A stretch of 64,000 nucleotides of DNA from Elizabethkingia occulta (GCF_002023715.1 NZ_MAHX01000021.1:186001-250000), one strand, 5' to 3'; positions 51,600-60,808 are shown, numbered from the stretch's first letter. Numbers and translations: made by a program. Notes: generated by a model not told the origin, from the sequence alone.

Positions 51600-51807
51600 A
51601 TTAATAGGTGAATAGGTAAATTTGTTGAGAATGGTAAATGTGTGCAATCGTTAAATCGTAAATTTGTTAATTGGGTTAGGCGATTAAACAGTTACACGAT
51701 TCCACAATTTTACAAAGTAATCAATATATCAATGCGCGAATGTGATAATCTGGTATTAAGGTTTTACGGTTCCACGATTAAACAATTGCACAATTTCACA
51801 ACTAAAT
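51600..51807. repeat. Degenerate repeat block 1 (CGATT/ACGG words)
   Basis: Between acnA and the beta-lactamase gene there is a run of short words such as GCAATCGTTAAATCGTAA, ACGATTCCACAATTTTAC, GGTTTTACGGTTCCACGATT and AACAATTGCACAATTTCAC, including complementary pairs. The same word family recurs in blocks at 52763, 56505 and 59521. A 97-codon open frame on the plus strand runs through it and is not credible as a gene. Confidence 0.6.
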
Positions 51808-52700
51808 TATTTCTTATTACTGTAATAATCATAAGCCGCTCTGCCAATATCAGAAATAATCTTTTCAGAGTCATCAAAGCTTTCATAGGTATTATGGACA
51901 AAAACAGCAATATAAATCTTCTTCTTGCCCGGTAATTCTATTATTCCGTAATCATTAATTGCTCCAGTCATTCCTTCTTTATTGGTAAATGAAGTTCCGG
52001 TTCTGTGGGCAACTTTTACTCCAGTCGGAAGATTGCCTTTCAGGCGTTTTTTTCCACTTACATTATTTAGCATGGCGTTATACAGCCACTGTGTATTGGT
52101 TTTATTAAGAATCTTACTATTACTGAACTCTTGTAGTAAAAGCACTGCGAAATTAGGTGTAATCTTATTAATGAACTGAGAATCCCAGTCTTTATGCATT
52201 CCTTCCTCATTATTCTTTATGATAAAACTGCTGCTGTCCATAAATTCCTGTACCGTTTCAGGACCACCGATTAATCTGATAAGAATATCTGTAAGGTTAT
52301 TATCACTATAGGAAACTGTCCATTTTAGGGCTTCTTCTAAAGTTATTGTGATATTTCCTGCCGGATATTTTTCTTTAAAGGGACTCCATGTATCATCCAA
52401 AAGTTCTTCTTTTTTGATGAAAAGTTTCTGATTCATGGAAAGCTTTCCTTTTTCTACTTCATGTAGGGCAGCAAGAGCCAATGGAAACTTAACTGTACTA
52501 AGCATTGGCAGCATTTGGTTTGCATTTATTCCGGTCATTTCCTTTTCATCGGGGCTCATAACAGAAATTCCGACAATTGATTTTTTACCAGAAATAATAG
52601 ATTCTAAAGTTTTCTTTAATTGAGGATTTTCTCGGGTTTGAGAAAAAACAGATATTGATAGAAACAATGCAACAATGCACAGAATAGCTCTTTTAGCCAT
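51807..52700 (-). CDS. blaCME: Class A extended-spectrum beta-lactamase, CME/PER-like
   Basis: 297 residues with a signal peptide (cleaved near SVFSQT). Class A motifs: S68-TVK (active-site serine), SDN at 132-134, NEEGMH containing the likely omega-loop Glu, and HRTGTS (R233-T-G) where many class A enzymes have KTG. Overall length and pattern fit the CME family described in Elizabethkingia/Chryseobacterium meningosepticum, related to PER/VEB. It is periplasmic, hydrolysing penicillins and cephalosporins. No AmpR/LysR gene is next to it and it is flanked on both sides by the degenerate repeat blocks. Confidence 0.88.
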   Translation of the reverse strand: MAKRAILCIVALFLSISVFSQTRENPQLKKTLESIISGKKSIVGISVMSPDEKEMTGINANQMLPMLSTVKFPLALAALHEVEKGKLSMNQKLFIKKEELLDDTWSPFKEKYPAGNITITLEEALKWTVSYSDNNLTDILIRLIGGPETVQEFMDSSSFIIKNNEEGMHKDWDSQFINKITPNFAVLLLQEFSNSKILNKTNTQWLYNAMLNNVSGKKRLKGNLPTGVKVAHRTGTSFTNKEGMTGAINDYGIIELPGKKKIYIAVFVHNTYESFDDSEKIISDIGRAAYDYYSNKK

Positions 52701-52762
52701 AAATAATGATGAGGTGTTAATTAATTTTTCGGAGACTAAAATAACTATAAAAACCCAAATTT

Positions 52763-52945
52763 TGTGAATAGATGAATATGTAAATTCGTGTAATCGTTAA
52801 ATCGTTAATTTGTATATACAGTTTTACAGTTACACAGTTTCACGATTGGACAAATATTCAATGGGTGAATAGGTGAATGAGTGAATTCGTTTGTACGATT
52901 AGCTAACTTTACGATTTCACGATTAAACAATTCCACAAATTAACA
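52763..52945. repeat. Degenerate repeat block 2
   Basis: Same word family as block 1: GTGTAATCGTTAAATCGTTAA, TTTTACAGTTACACAG and TTACGATTTCACGATTAAAC. It fills the gap between the beta-lactamase and helicase genes and reads as alternating direct and inverted short words, capable of stem formation. Confidence 0.6.
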
Positions 52946-52947
52946 AT

Positions 52948-55900
52948 CTATAAAATACTCAATAGGTCATCTTTGGATAGATTACTGAAGAAAGAAGTTT
53001 CGGTGGTAATAAGATCCTGAGCCAGTTTTTTCTTTTTATTTTGCAGGTTCATCATTTTTTCTTCAATAGTATCAGAACATATCATTCTTACAGCCACTAC
53101 ATTTTTGGTCTGTCCGATGCGGTAGCTGCGGTCTATTGCCTGGTTTTCTACAGCAGGATTCCACCATGGATCTACAAGGTATACATAATCGGCCTCAGTA
53201 AGGTTAAGGCCTGTACCACCGGCTTTCAGGCTGATAAGGAAAACCCGTACCTGATCGTTATTCTGAAAGTGCTGAACTTTTGCACCGCGATCACGGGTTT
53301 GTCCGGTAAGATATTCATAGCGGATGTTCTTCTTATCCAGCTTAGCTTTAATCAGATCCAGCATTTCTACAAACTGAGAAAATACCAGTATTTTATGCTC
53401 TTTAGATTTGTTTTCTATCTGCTCAGTCAGAATCTCAATTTTCACAGCATTATCTCCCGAATGGCCATCTTTTAGCAAAGCCGGTGAGTTGCATATCTGC
53501 CGGAGTCTTGTTAGTCCCGTTAGTACATGCATGCTTTTGTTGTGGATTTCATTTTCCTCCGTAGCCGATATAAAGTCGCGGACTTCCTTTTCATAGATAT
53601 CGTAAATTCGGCGCTGCTCCTCATTCATCTCACAATAGATCAGCATTTCGGTTTTTTCTGGTAGTTCTGTAGCTACCTGCTTTTTGGTTCTTCTGAGGAT
53701 AAATGGTTTTATTTTATTTTGAAGCTCGATAGCCCGTTTACTATATTCGAATTTATCAATGGGAATAGCGTATATGTCTTTAAAATATTGTTTGCTTCCT
53801 AATAACCCGGGACAGGCAAAGGAAAGCTGCCCGTACAAATCAAAAGTATTATTTTCTACAGGGGTACCCGTCAGTGCAATTTTGTTACGGGACTGCAGCA
53901 GGCGTGCAGCTTTATATCTTTCCGAGTTTGGATTTTTAATGGTTTGTGATTCATCCAGAAAGATGTAGTTGAATTTGAATTTTTTCAGAAATGTAATATC
54001 TGAAAGTAACATGCCATACGTAGTTAGTACAACTTCGTATGGCTGGAAATCTGCGGCGCTTTTCTGTCTGTCTGCACCATAATGGGTTAGTACTTTTACA
54101 GAAGGTGCAAACTTAGCGAGTTCTTCCTGCCAATTGAAAAGCAGGGAAGTAGGCAGTACTACGAGATTGGTTGTATGTCCATGTTTTTCTCTTTGTGAGA
54201 GGATAAAAGCAATAATCTGAATGGTTTTACCCAGCCCCATATCGTCAGCAAGACAGCCTCCGAAATTATGATCATCCAAAAAGTTCAGCCAATTTAGTCC
54301 CTCCAGTTGATAAGCTCTTAGCTCAGCATCTAAAGCTTCGGGTACTGCAACTTCTGGGATACTGGCAGTTGCAGAGAAATGTTGTGTATAGGTTGCAATT
54401 TCTGCCTGTACTTCTTCACTCAGGACTTCCTTTTCAAATAGATCTTGTATTTCGGTATAGCTTATTTTTGGGATTTTCAGCAGCTCTTCATCAATATCAC
54501 CAGCCTGAAAATAACGTGTAATTTTATGAATCCATTCTTCTGGAAGTATTCCAAGGCTACCATCATCCAGTTGTACAAACTTACTCTTATTCCGGATTGC
54601 ACGGTGCACCTGTTTCAGGCTTGCCTTTTTATTTCCAAAACCTACTTTTAGCTGTGCATTGAACCAGTCGATTCCACTCGTTACTTCTATATTTATTTTA
54701 GCCCGGTACGGATTGAGCTTATTACTTTTTATATCATTGAATCCCAGAATTTGTATGCCTTCGCTTCGCCATGATTCAAATGCATTTAGAAACCATTCGT
54801 CATCCAGAAATTTATCTTTATGGAGGTAAAAGTATTCATGCTCTTCCATTTGTTCCCGGAAGTCGGAATGTTGCTCCATCACAATTCTGGTGAGCCTGAT
54901 TTCAGCATTTTGATCACGCTCAATTTTAAACTCGTTTCCGTTCTGGTCGCTATCCAGTAATTGCTTTCGCGAGTATACCGGAATTTCCACATTGCCATAC
55001 TTCATTACCGGAGTGATGGAAATATAATTGCCTTCCTGATGAAGATAGACCAGCTTTTCTGTCTTGTAATCTTTATCGGCTAACTGGCTTGGTGTAGCCT
55101 GCCGGATATAACTGTAATTAACCTGTACTTGCTGTTCCAGTGGTGCCAGTATACTCTGCATAAAAGTTTCGTATTTGGAACTGTGGATTATGAGTATTTC
55201 GTTATTGGACTTAAAGAACTGTATCACCCGCTGCATATCAGGATCTGTAATTACGTAATAAGTATTCCGGTAGTATACGAAATATTCGTTTCTGATAATT
55301 ACCTGACTGAATGGGAGCGCAGTGTCACTAAATAATAATTCTCCGGTTACTTCGTAAAAAGGTTCTTTTTGGAAAACATGGAGCTTAATTTCAGCTTTCA
55401 GTGTATCTAGATTTACAGGAATCAATGATTTTGCCGATATAGTTTCTGCTACATCTCTGTCATGGTAATAGACTTCCAGATTTAGCGGATTTTGTACAAC
55501 ATGCTTCAGCGCTTCAGCTTCATCGGGATTAGTCTCTCCATACTGATTGTTAAAGCTTGCTATCGCTGAGTAGAACTTAATTTCTGACGCCTGTTCTGTT
55601 TTCCAGAGCAGCTTCATTACATCAATACTGTTTACCGGATTTTTCAATTTTCCGACCTGGGTAATATCAGCTTCCATCAACTGAAAATTCAGCATATTAT
55701 AATACCGGTGTTTACCGATAACCAGAATCTGTCTTTTGTCGGTATTTTGTGTTGCCAGTTCTTTTATGAGGGACGGACGACGGGGAAGTAAATCTCTTTT
55801 CAGAATATGTTCATCTACCTGTAGTAATTCTTTTATTTTAGGACTTACCTGGAGTCTTCCGTCAATATAATCCAGCTGAAAATATACATCCAGATTGTTC

Positions 55901-56283
55901 TCTTTCTCTAGTCCATAGCCTTTTGCATAGGGGAGAAGGGTTTTATAACGCAGATAAGCATCAAAGAAAATACGATAATCTTTCTCTTCGATGATACAGT
56001 GGATAATTTCGGCTTGATGTACACATAGTTTATCGTCGCCAAAATCACAGGAGCACAATGTTATCAGATTGGCACCAACCTGACTAACAGCTACTCTGGG
56101 GAAATCTTCAAGAGAAGAACTCTTTGTAAATACACCGGCATTTAGTTCCAGTGCAATAGGAGAGATATCCTGAAACTCCTTTATAGCTATAAAGTCTGCA
56201 TTTGTTGTATGCTTTAGCAGATCATAGATGTGCAGAGTTCTTATATTAAAGTCCGGTAAGATATATTCCTTAGGCAATCCCAT
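52948..56283 (-). CDS. SWI2/SNF2 helicase-like ATPase with SWIM zinc finger
   Basis: 1111 residues. Near the N-terminus is a SWIM-type zinc finger, CxC-x7-CxH (Cys77, Cys79, Cys87, His89). A long beta-rich region follows to about 640. The SNF2 core has Walker A DDMGLGKTIQ (Lys686), the DESQ box in YIFLDESQTIKN, LTGTPVENN and the C-terminal helicase lobe with FSQFVEMLDLI, SLKAGGTGLNLTEADYVYLVDPWWNPAVE and DRSYRIGQTK. It is predicted to be a DNA translocase remodelling protein-DNA complexes, often with stress or restriction links. It lies between repeat blocks 2 and 3. Confidence 0.93.
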   Translation of the reverse strand: MGLPKEYILPDFNIRTLHIYDLLKHTTNADFIAIKEFQDISPIALELNAGVFTKSSSLEDFPRVAVSQVGANLITLCSCDFGDDKLCVHQAEIIHCIIEEKDYRIFFDAYLRYKTLLPYAKGYGLEKENNLDVYFQLDYIDGRLQVSPKIKELLQVDEHILKRDLLPRRPSLIKELATQNTDKRQILVIGKHRYYNMLNFQLMEADITQVGKLKNPVNSIDVMKLLWKTEQASEIKFYSAIASFNNQYGETNPDEAEALKHVVQNPLNLEVYYHDRDVAETISAKSLIPVNLDTLKAEIKLHVFQKEPFYEVTGELLFSDTALPFSQVIIRNEYFVYYRNTYYVITDPDMQRVIQFFKSNNEILIIHSSKYETFMQSILAPLEQQVQVNYSYIRQATPSQLADKDYKTEKLVYLHQEGNYISITPVMKYGNVEIPVYSRKQLLDSDQNGNEFKIERDQNAEIRLTRIVMEQHSDFREQMEEHEYFYLHKDKFLDDEWFLNAFESWRSEGIQILGFNDIKSNKLNPYRAKINIEVTSGIDWFNAQLKVGFGNKKASLKQVHRAIRNKSKFVQLDDGSLGILPEEWIHKITRYFQAGDIDEELLKIPKISYTEIQDLFEKEVLSEEVQAEIATYTQHFSATASIPEVAVPEALDAELRAYQLEGLNWLNFLDDHNFGGCLADDMGLGKTIQIIAFILSQREKHGHTTNLVVLPTSLLFNWQEELAKFAPSVKVLTHYGADRQKSAADFQPYEVVLTTYGMLLSDITFLKKFKFNYIFLDESQTIKNPNSERYKAARLLQSRNKIALTGTPVENNTFDLYGQLSFACPGLLGSKQYFKDIYAIPIDKFEYSKRAIELQNKIKPFILRRTKKQVATELPEKTEMLIYCEMNEEQRRIYDIYEKEVRDFISATEENEIHNKSMHVLTGLTRLRQICNSPALLKDGHSGDNAVKIEILTEQIENKSKEHKILVFSQFVEMLDLIKAKLDKKNIRYEYLTGQTRDRGAKVQHFQNNDQVRVFLISLKAGGTGLNLTEADYVYLVDPWWNPAVENQAIDRSYRIGQTKNVVAVRMICSDTIEEKMMNLQNKKKKLAQDLITTETSFFSNLSKDDLLSIL

Positions 56284-56504
56284 TCTCTGAATTAGTAAAG
56301 AACAAAAATAAGGATTTTAGCAAAGCTTACTTCTGTATAAGTACATCTGAATCTGAAAAAATAAGCGCTATTGTTACAGCAGTATTTTTTCTTGTCCCTG
56401 AACGGAACATTGACAGAGAGAACATAGCAATAGTATTACAGATTTTACAGGAGAAAACATAATGATATAGTAGTAATCAGAACAAATATAAGGGATAATA
56501 AGGA
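56284..56504. other. Upstream region of the SNF2 gene
   Basis: AT-rich region with no ORF or strong hairpin noticed. The SNF2 promoter should be at its left end. Confidence 0.35.
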
Positions 56505-56790
56505 CTTGGTTGTTGGTTATTAGTTAATTGTAAAATCGTTTAACCGTGTAACTATTTAATCGTATAACCATATAAGCAAATTAACGATTGCACGGTTTAA
56601 CAAATTCACCTCTTATAATTGTAAAATCGTTTAACCGTGTAATCGTATAAGCAAATTAACGATTACACGGTTTAACAAATTCAACTATTCATCCATTGAC
56701 ATATTGATTAATCTTTGTCAAATCGTGTAACTGTAAAACTGTATAAACAAATTAACGATTACACAAATTCACCTCTCGCCATTGCTATAT
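56505..56790. repeat. Degenerate repeat block 3 with an 18-bp inverted repeat
   Basis: Two near-identical sub-blocks, each with TAAAATCGTTTAACCGTGTA then GCAAATTAACGATT and CACGGTTTAAC. GTTTAACCGTGTAATCGT (56629-56646) is perfectly inverted as ACGATTACACGGTTTAAC (56659-56676), an 18-bp stem with a 12-nt loop. It sits between the SNF2 helicase and the Crp regulator 3 gene. Confidence 0.7.
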
Positions 56791-56827
56791 GGCTGTATTA
56801 GTCTAATTTTATATTGAAATTGAATGG

Positions 56828-57439
56828 ATGGTTATGACGGAAAAGAGTACAGAAGAATACCTGATTGATATATTTAAACTAAAAGAAGCTCCTAAGGATA
56901 AAGAATGGCAGGATTTGCTGGAACATGCACATTTAAGAACTTTTAAAAAGAATGAGGTTATCCTAAAGCAGCATCTGAGATTCACCGATGTACTGTTTGT
57001 AGCGGAAGGTATACTGGCTTCGGAATTTACCATGAAGGATAAAACGGTAATCGGAAGATTTTTTACTCCGCAAAATCTTTGCACCAATTTCGACAGTCTC
57101 CTTAATCAAACCGTTTCTCAATATAAGGTGGTCAGTATGACAAGCTGCAAAGTAATTGCCATTTCAGCTTCACAGTTTATGGAATATTATTACAATGGTA
57201 GTAGTGTAGGGAAGATACTCCGTAAAATTGTGTTGGAGATTATTACTGAAGATATCTGGATGACCAATGTAAAACTAATGTATCAGAAACCAGAAATGAT
57301 CGCTTTTATGCAACAGCATTATCCTGAAATTGTCCGTGAAGTCCCGTATAAATATGTTGCCTTATTTCTGGGCATTACCCCCGAAGCTTATAGCCGTATT
57401 CTAAAGAAAGGCTATGAGCGTACTTTACTAAAGTCTTAA
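56828..57439 (+). CDS. Crp/Fnr family regulator 3
   Basis: 203 residues. The cNMP-like domain is at about 25-135 (RTFKKNEVILKQHLRFTDVLFVAEGILASEF and YKVVSMTSCKVIAISASQF). The C-terminal HTH is KYVALFLGITPEAYSRILKKG. It is of the same class as regulators 1 and 2, with the short Bacteroidetes form of the C-terminal HTH. The PhlG-like gene starts 70 nt downstream on the same strand, so it is the obvious target. No iron-sulfur cysteines are evident. Confidence 0.85.
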   Translation: MVMTEKSTEEYLIDIFKLKEAPKDKEWQDLLEHAHLRTFKKNEVILKQHLRFTDVLFVAEGILASEFTMKDKTVIGRFFTPQNLCTNFDSLLNQTVSQYKVVSMTSCKVIAISASQFMEYYYNGSSVGKILRKIVLEIITEDIWMTNVKLMYQKPEMIAFMQQHYPEIVREVPYKYVALFLGITPEAYSRILKKGYERTLLKS

Positions 57440-57509
57440 CCATGGTTAAGTTTTTCAATTCTCTTTCGCGCCTACATTTGAAGTATAAATAATCCCAAAA
57501 AATAAAATT

Positions 57510-58211
57510 ATGATAGCGGAAGAGAAAGAGACTGAAACCATGTTTTCAACAGTTAATCAATTACTGTCACCAAAACCTATGCTATTGGAAACCGGCGTTA
57601 AAAGGTTGGATAATGGTATGCTTCAGATTTCTGTACGTACGGATCTGCATGGCTGTAAAAGCCGAATGCTGGATTGGTGGTTTAAATATTTCGAGACAAC
57701 AGAGCATTTAAAATGGTGGCACCCACATGACCATGTATCGCACGGTGGCTGGGACAGCCTTTGGGTAAAAAATAAATGCTATATAGGAGCAACAATACGG
57801 GCTACAGAATCTTTGGGAGATATTCCACCGCTACCGGCAATAATCAAATTCCATGATCCGGCAGAAATATTTAATCCTGTATTATTAGATCAGGCTTATG
57901 AGAATGAAGATGTAGGCGCTGTAGTATATGCACGAATTGGTTTTGGCGAGCATGCACCTGTAGACCAGAATGGAGATCCTGTGGATGGTTATATGTTTCA
58001 TGTTTCCCGCGATACACCATTTGGCTGTGTACTCAGAAGCCAGTTTTATTTAGGTGCTACAGTTGCGAATACCCCCAATCCTTTGACTGAAGAAATTGGA
58101 TTGGGACTTATGCAGCATTGTTATTCAGAATTTACTTATCTGTCCCGTTTTCTGGCTTCTATCTATTATGCCGAGAATCAGGATGGCGATAAAGCTCCAT
58201 TACCATGGTGA
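57510..58211 (+). CDS. DAPG hydrolase (PhlG) family protein
   Basis: 233 residues. Signature segments are MLDWWFKYFETTEHLKWWHPHDHVSHGGW, YIGATIRATESLGD and IGFGEHAP, with DRDTPFGCVLRSQFYLG-like DTPFGCVLRSQFYLGA, and SEFTYLSRFLAS at the end. In PhlG, a zinc-dependent hydrolase that cleaves the C-C bond of 2,4-diacetylphloroglucinol, His and Glu residues in these positions bind zinc; the WHPHDH cluster and SEFTYL Glu could fill this role. The substrate here is not known and may be another phenolic ketone. It follows Crp regulator 3 and is followed by a terminator. Confidence 0.8.
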   Translation: MIAEEKETETMFSTVNQLLSPKPMLLETGVKRLDNGMLQISVRTDLHGCKSRMLDWWFKYFETTEHLKWWHPHDHVSHGGWDSLWVKNKCYIGATIRATESLGDIPPLPAIIKFHDPAEIFNPVLLDQAYENEDVGAVVYARIGFGEHAPVDQNGDPVDGYMFHVSRDTPFGCVLRSQFYLGATVANTPNPLTEEIGLGLMQHCYSEFTYLSRFLASIYYAENQDGDKAPLPW

Positions 58212-58294
58212 AAGTAAGTACGAAGTTAGAAGTACGGAGATAGAAGTTAGAATTAAGAAATTGGCGGTATGCCTTAAGTGATTTTATATGATCA

Positions 58295-58329
58295 ATCAAA
58301 AACTCCCGGTTATGCCGAGAGTTTTTGAT
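58295..58329 (+). terminator. Bidirectional terminator between PhlG-like and lipoprotein genes
   Basis: ATCAAAAACTC (58295-58305) is inverted as GAGTTTTTGAT (58319-58329), with an inner CGG/CCG pair. T-rich on both strands, it serves the convergent genes on either side. Confidence 0.82.
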
Positions 58330-58333
58330 GAGA

Positions 58334-58840
58334 TTATTCAATACATTTAAAATTGTCCATTAGAAACTGCGCTTCATTTTCTGAAATATTTTCAGAAATA
58401 ACAAGTGTTACTTTATTCTTTTTATTGCATTTTATGGTTTTTATAAAATCACTATCAGGATATTTTTTTTGGCCTACGGAAATATCAAAGAAGTGTTCAA
58501 ATACAGTAGCGTTATTATGATAAGTTGTAAAGGCATATAATAATTTGTTCCAACTTTTAAAAGGGATTTTATTGGTTATAGACTTATCATCCATCATCTT
58601 CTTGTATTGCTGCATATTTTGTGCATAAACAAAATCTCCATACATGAGCATTGTAATTCTATAATATTCATTAGTATACCGATAGTAATTACCATTTGAA
58701 TAAGATTCAGACTTGTTCGGAATCGAGTTATAGGAAGCGTATTTACTATATGATGTACAATTGGTTAAAAATAAAATTAGGACAAATAAAAGATACCTTG
58801 ATTTTTGTACACCTTTAACTGGATAAAATTTTAATAACAT
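58334..58840 (-). CDS. Lipoprotein of unknown function
   Basis: 168 residues with lipobox FLTNCTSYS (Cys28) after a basic, hydrophobic N-terminus. The mature part is Tyr/Asn-rich (SYSNGNYYRYTNEYYRITMLMYGDFVYA) followed by FKTIKCNKK-like KTIKCNKKNKVTLVISENISENEAQFL, which looks like a small alpha/beta fold. No family recognised. It converges with the PhlG-like gene and has no partner. Confidence 0.6.
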   Translation of the reverse strand: MLLKFYPVKGVQKSRYLLFVLILFLTNCTSYSKYASYNSIPNKSESYSNGNYYRYTNEYYRITMLMYGDFVYAQNMQQYKKMMDDKSITNKIPFKSWNKLLYAFTTYHNNATVFEHFFDISVGQKKYPDSDFIKTIKCNKKNKVTLVISENISENEAQFLMDNFKCIE

Positions 58841-58973
58841 GCTGTCAAATTATTTAAGTGTTATATCACTTCATTTTCAAATATTCAAATTAGTAAATTT
58901 TCAAATGGCTGCCTCTTCAATTTGAAATAATTTTATCTTATTTTTGCCCGAACATTCACTAGTACGAGCATTC

Positions 58974-59519
58974 ATGGAATTAAATTATAAGTTAGAGGAA
59001 CAGGATTATTTACAATTGTATATGTATGCTGCATCTAAAAACCAGGTTATAAAGCAACAGCGACAAAGAGTGTTATGGCTTTTGATTATAATCTACATCA
59101 TTTGTTCATTGCTTATGTTTAGTATGAGTATGGTTTCTTTGTTTGTTTTTATAGCAGCAGCGATTACTGTTACACTTATTTATATATATTACTATGAACG
59201 TAAGCGTTATGAAAAGTTTTACTTAAAGAATATAAGAACTAATCTTAAAAATAGGATAGGGGTTAATTATAAGACTGTATTTGGCCCTCACGATGTTATT
59301 GTGACAGAGCCTAATGCTGAAGCAAAGTTTAAATATCCGAATATAGAACTTGTAGAAGAAATTAATGCCCATTATTTCTTTAAAATGAAAACAGGTGAAA
59401 GATTCATTGTACCTAAAAGTGCTGTTCAGAATCCTCAGGAGTTTAATCAGGTAATCAACAGGCTGTCTCAAGATTATAATATTCAGTTGGAACAGGAGCT
59501 TAATTGGAAGTGGAGATAG
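58974..59519 (+). CDS. YcxB-like membrane protein
   Basis: 181 residues from the ATG at 58974; the frame opens with a TTG ten codons earlier that I reject. A short N-terminal helix (LEEQDYLQLYMYAASKN) precedes two adjacent transmembrane helices (about 33-75) with a basic turn (YYERKRYEKFYLKNIRTNLKNRIG). The C-terminal domain (about 90-165) has FGPHDVIVTEPNAEAKFKYPNIELVEEI and YFFKMKTGERFIVPKSAVQNP, the YcxB C-terminal pattern. Function of the family is not established. It is a single gene. Confidence 0.78.
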   Translation: MELNYKLEEQDYLQLYMYAASKNQVIKQQRQRVLWLLIIIYIICSLLMFSMSMVSLFVFIAAAITVTLIYIYYYERKRYEKFYLKNIRTNLKNRIGVNYKTVFGPHDVIVTEPNAEAKFKYPNIELVEEINAHYFFKMKTGERFIVPKSAVQNPQEFNQVINRLSQDYNIQLEQELNWKWR

Positions 59520-59520
59520 G

Positions 59521-59835
59521 AGGTTAGTTATTGGTTGTCAGATAATAGTGCAACTGTAAAACCGTTTAATCGTTTAATCGTATTACCCCATTCACATATT
59601 ATAGTTGTAAAATCGTTTAATCGTTTTTACAATGTAAGCAAATTCAACCATTCACCTATTGACCCCATTGACATATCAATATATCTTCGCTTTACTGTAC
59701 AAGCAAATTAACAAATTTACGATTGCACGAATTTACATATCCACCTACTCACCAATTATAGTTTTGAAATCGTTTAATCGTGTAACTGTATATACAAATT
59801 AACGATTACACGAATTCGCATATTTACAAATCTAG
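59521..59835. repeat. Degenerate repeat block 4
   Basis: Many words of the family: TGTAAAACCGTTTAATCG, TAAAATCGTTTAATCG, TTTACGATTGCACGAATTTAC, TGAAATCGTTTAATCGTGTA and AATTAACGATTACACGAATT. It fills the gap between the YcxB-like and CDF genes and ends at a terminator hairpin. Confidence 0.65.
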
Positions 59836-59851
59836 TATATTATAAAAAGAA

Positions 59852-59880
59852 AACCTTTCAGTACTCCTGAAAGGTTTTTA
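59852..59880 (+). terminator. Bidirectional terminator between YcxB-like and CDF genes
   Basis: AACCTTTCAG (59852-59861) with CTGAAAGGTT (59867-59876), 10 bp around a 5-nt loop, followed by TTTT. T-rich also on the minus strand for the CDF gene. Confidence 0.85.
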
Positions 59881-59900
59881 TATATCTGGACTTTTGGGTT

Positions 59901-60797
59901 TTAATCATGCATTTCGCTTTCGACATAGCCCTCATCTTCAATTTGGAAGGTAGTATGGCTAATTTTGAAATTGCTTGTTGCCTGATCTGTGAGTATCCGT
60001 AGCATCTGGTTATGCGGAATAGTCTGATCAGAGATAACATGGGCACTCATAGCATTGATACCAGAGGTTAGTGACCATACATGGAGATCATGAAGGCTTT
60101 TAACACCCGGGACTTTTTCCATAGTACTGCGCAGCTCGTTAATATCTACATCTTTAGGAGTTCCTTCCAATAATACATGAATAGCTTCCATCAGAAGTCG
60201 CCATGTTCTCGGGAAGATCAGTAGACCAATACCTGCTGAGATCAGAGGATCGGCATAATACCAGCCTGTTGTAAGCATAACCACACCGGCGATCATTACC
60301 CCGACAGAGGTTAGCATATCAGATAATACTTCAAAGTAGGCACCCTTCATATTCAGGCTGTCACCAGAGCTTTTCCTAAGGATCATCATCCCGGCAATAT
60401 TCACTAAAAGTCCGATTCCTGCTACGATAAGCATCGCCTTGCTTTGTACTTCCGGTGGATTCAGGAAGCGCTGATAAGCTTCGTAGAGCACATAAATAGA
60501 AATCGCTAAAAGGACAACAGCATTGATAACTGCGGCTAGTATCTCGGTACGGTAATAGCCAAAAGTTTTGGAGGATGTAGCTTTTCGTTCACCAATTCGG
60601 ATGGCAATATAAGCCAGCAATAGGCCTACAACATCGGTAAGCATATGTGCTGCATCGGCTAACAGAGCCAAACTATTGGTGATAAGTCCACCAATGACTT
60701 CAGCGATAAGGTAAAGACCACTGAAGGAAAGTACAATCAGTAAGTTTTTTTTATGCTTACTGGAGGCTGAGGCTGTTTGTATATTCGTTTCACTCAT
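59901..60797 (-). CDS. Cation diffusion facilitator family metal transporter
   Basis: 298 residues with six transmembrane helices, of the CzcD/ZitB type. The metal site in helix 2 is LADAAHMLTDVVGLLLAYIAI (His-x3-Asp), repeated in helix 5 as YFEVLSDMLTSVGVM; a His-containing N-terminus and a C-terminal regulatory domain (about 210-298) with SLHDLHVWSLTSGINAMSAHV are typical. It exports Zn2+ or other divalent metal ions from the cytosol in exchange for protons. It follows a bestrophin gene by 11 nt and lies beside the RND efflux genes. Confidence 0.92.
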   Translation of the reverse strand: MSETNIQTASASSKHKKNLLIVLSFSGLYLIAEVIGGLITNSLALLADAAHMLTDVVGLLLAYIAIRIGERKATSSKTFGYYRTEILAAVINAVVLLAISIYVLYEAYQRFLNPPEVQSKAMLIVAGIGLLVNIAGMMILRKSSGDSLNMKGAYFEVLSDMLTSVGVMIAGVVMLTTGWYYADPLISAGIGLLIFPRTWRLLMEAIHVLLEGTPKDVDINELRSTMEKVPGVKSLHDLHVWSLTSGINAMSAHVISDQTIPHNQMLRILTDQATSNFKISHTTFQIEDEGYVESEMHD

Positions 60798-60808
60798 GGT
60801 GTTTGGGA

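Noticed and set aside
51642-51935. Plus-strand 97-codon ORF
   Set aside because: It runs through degenerate repeat block 1 and into the antisense of the beta-lactamase gene; the product is repeat-derived.
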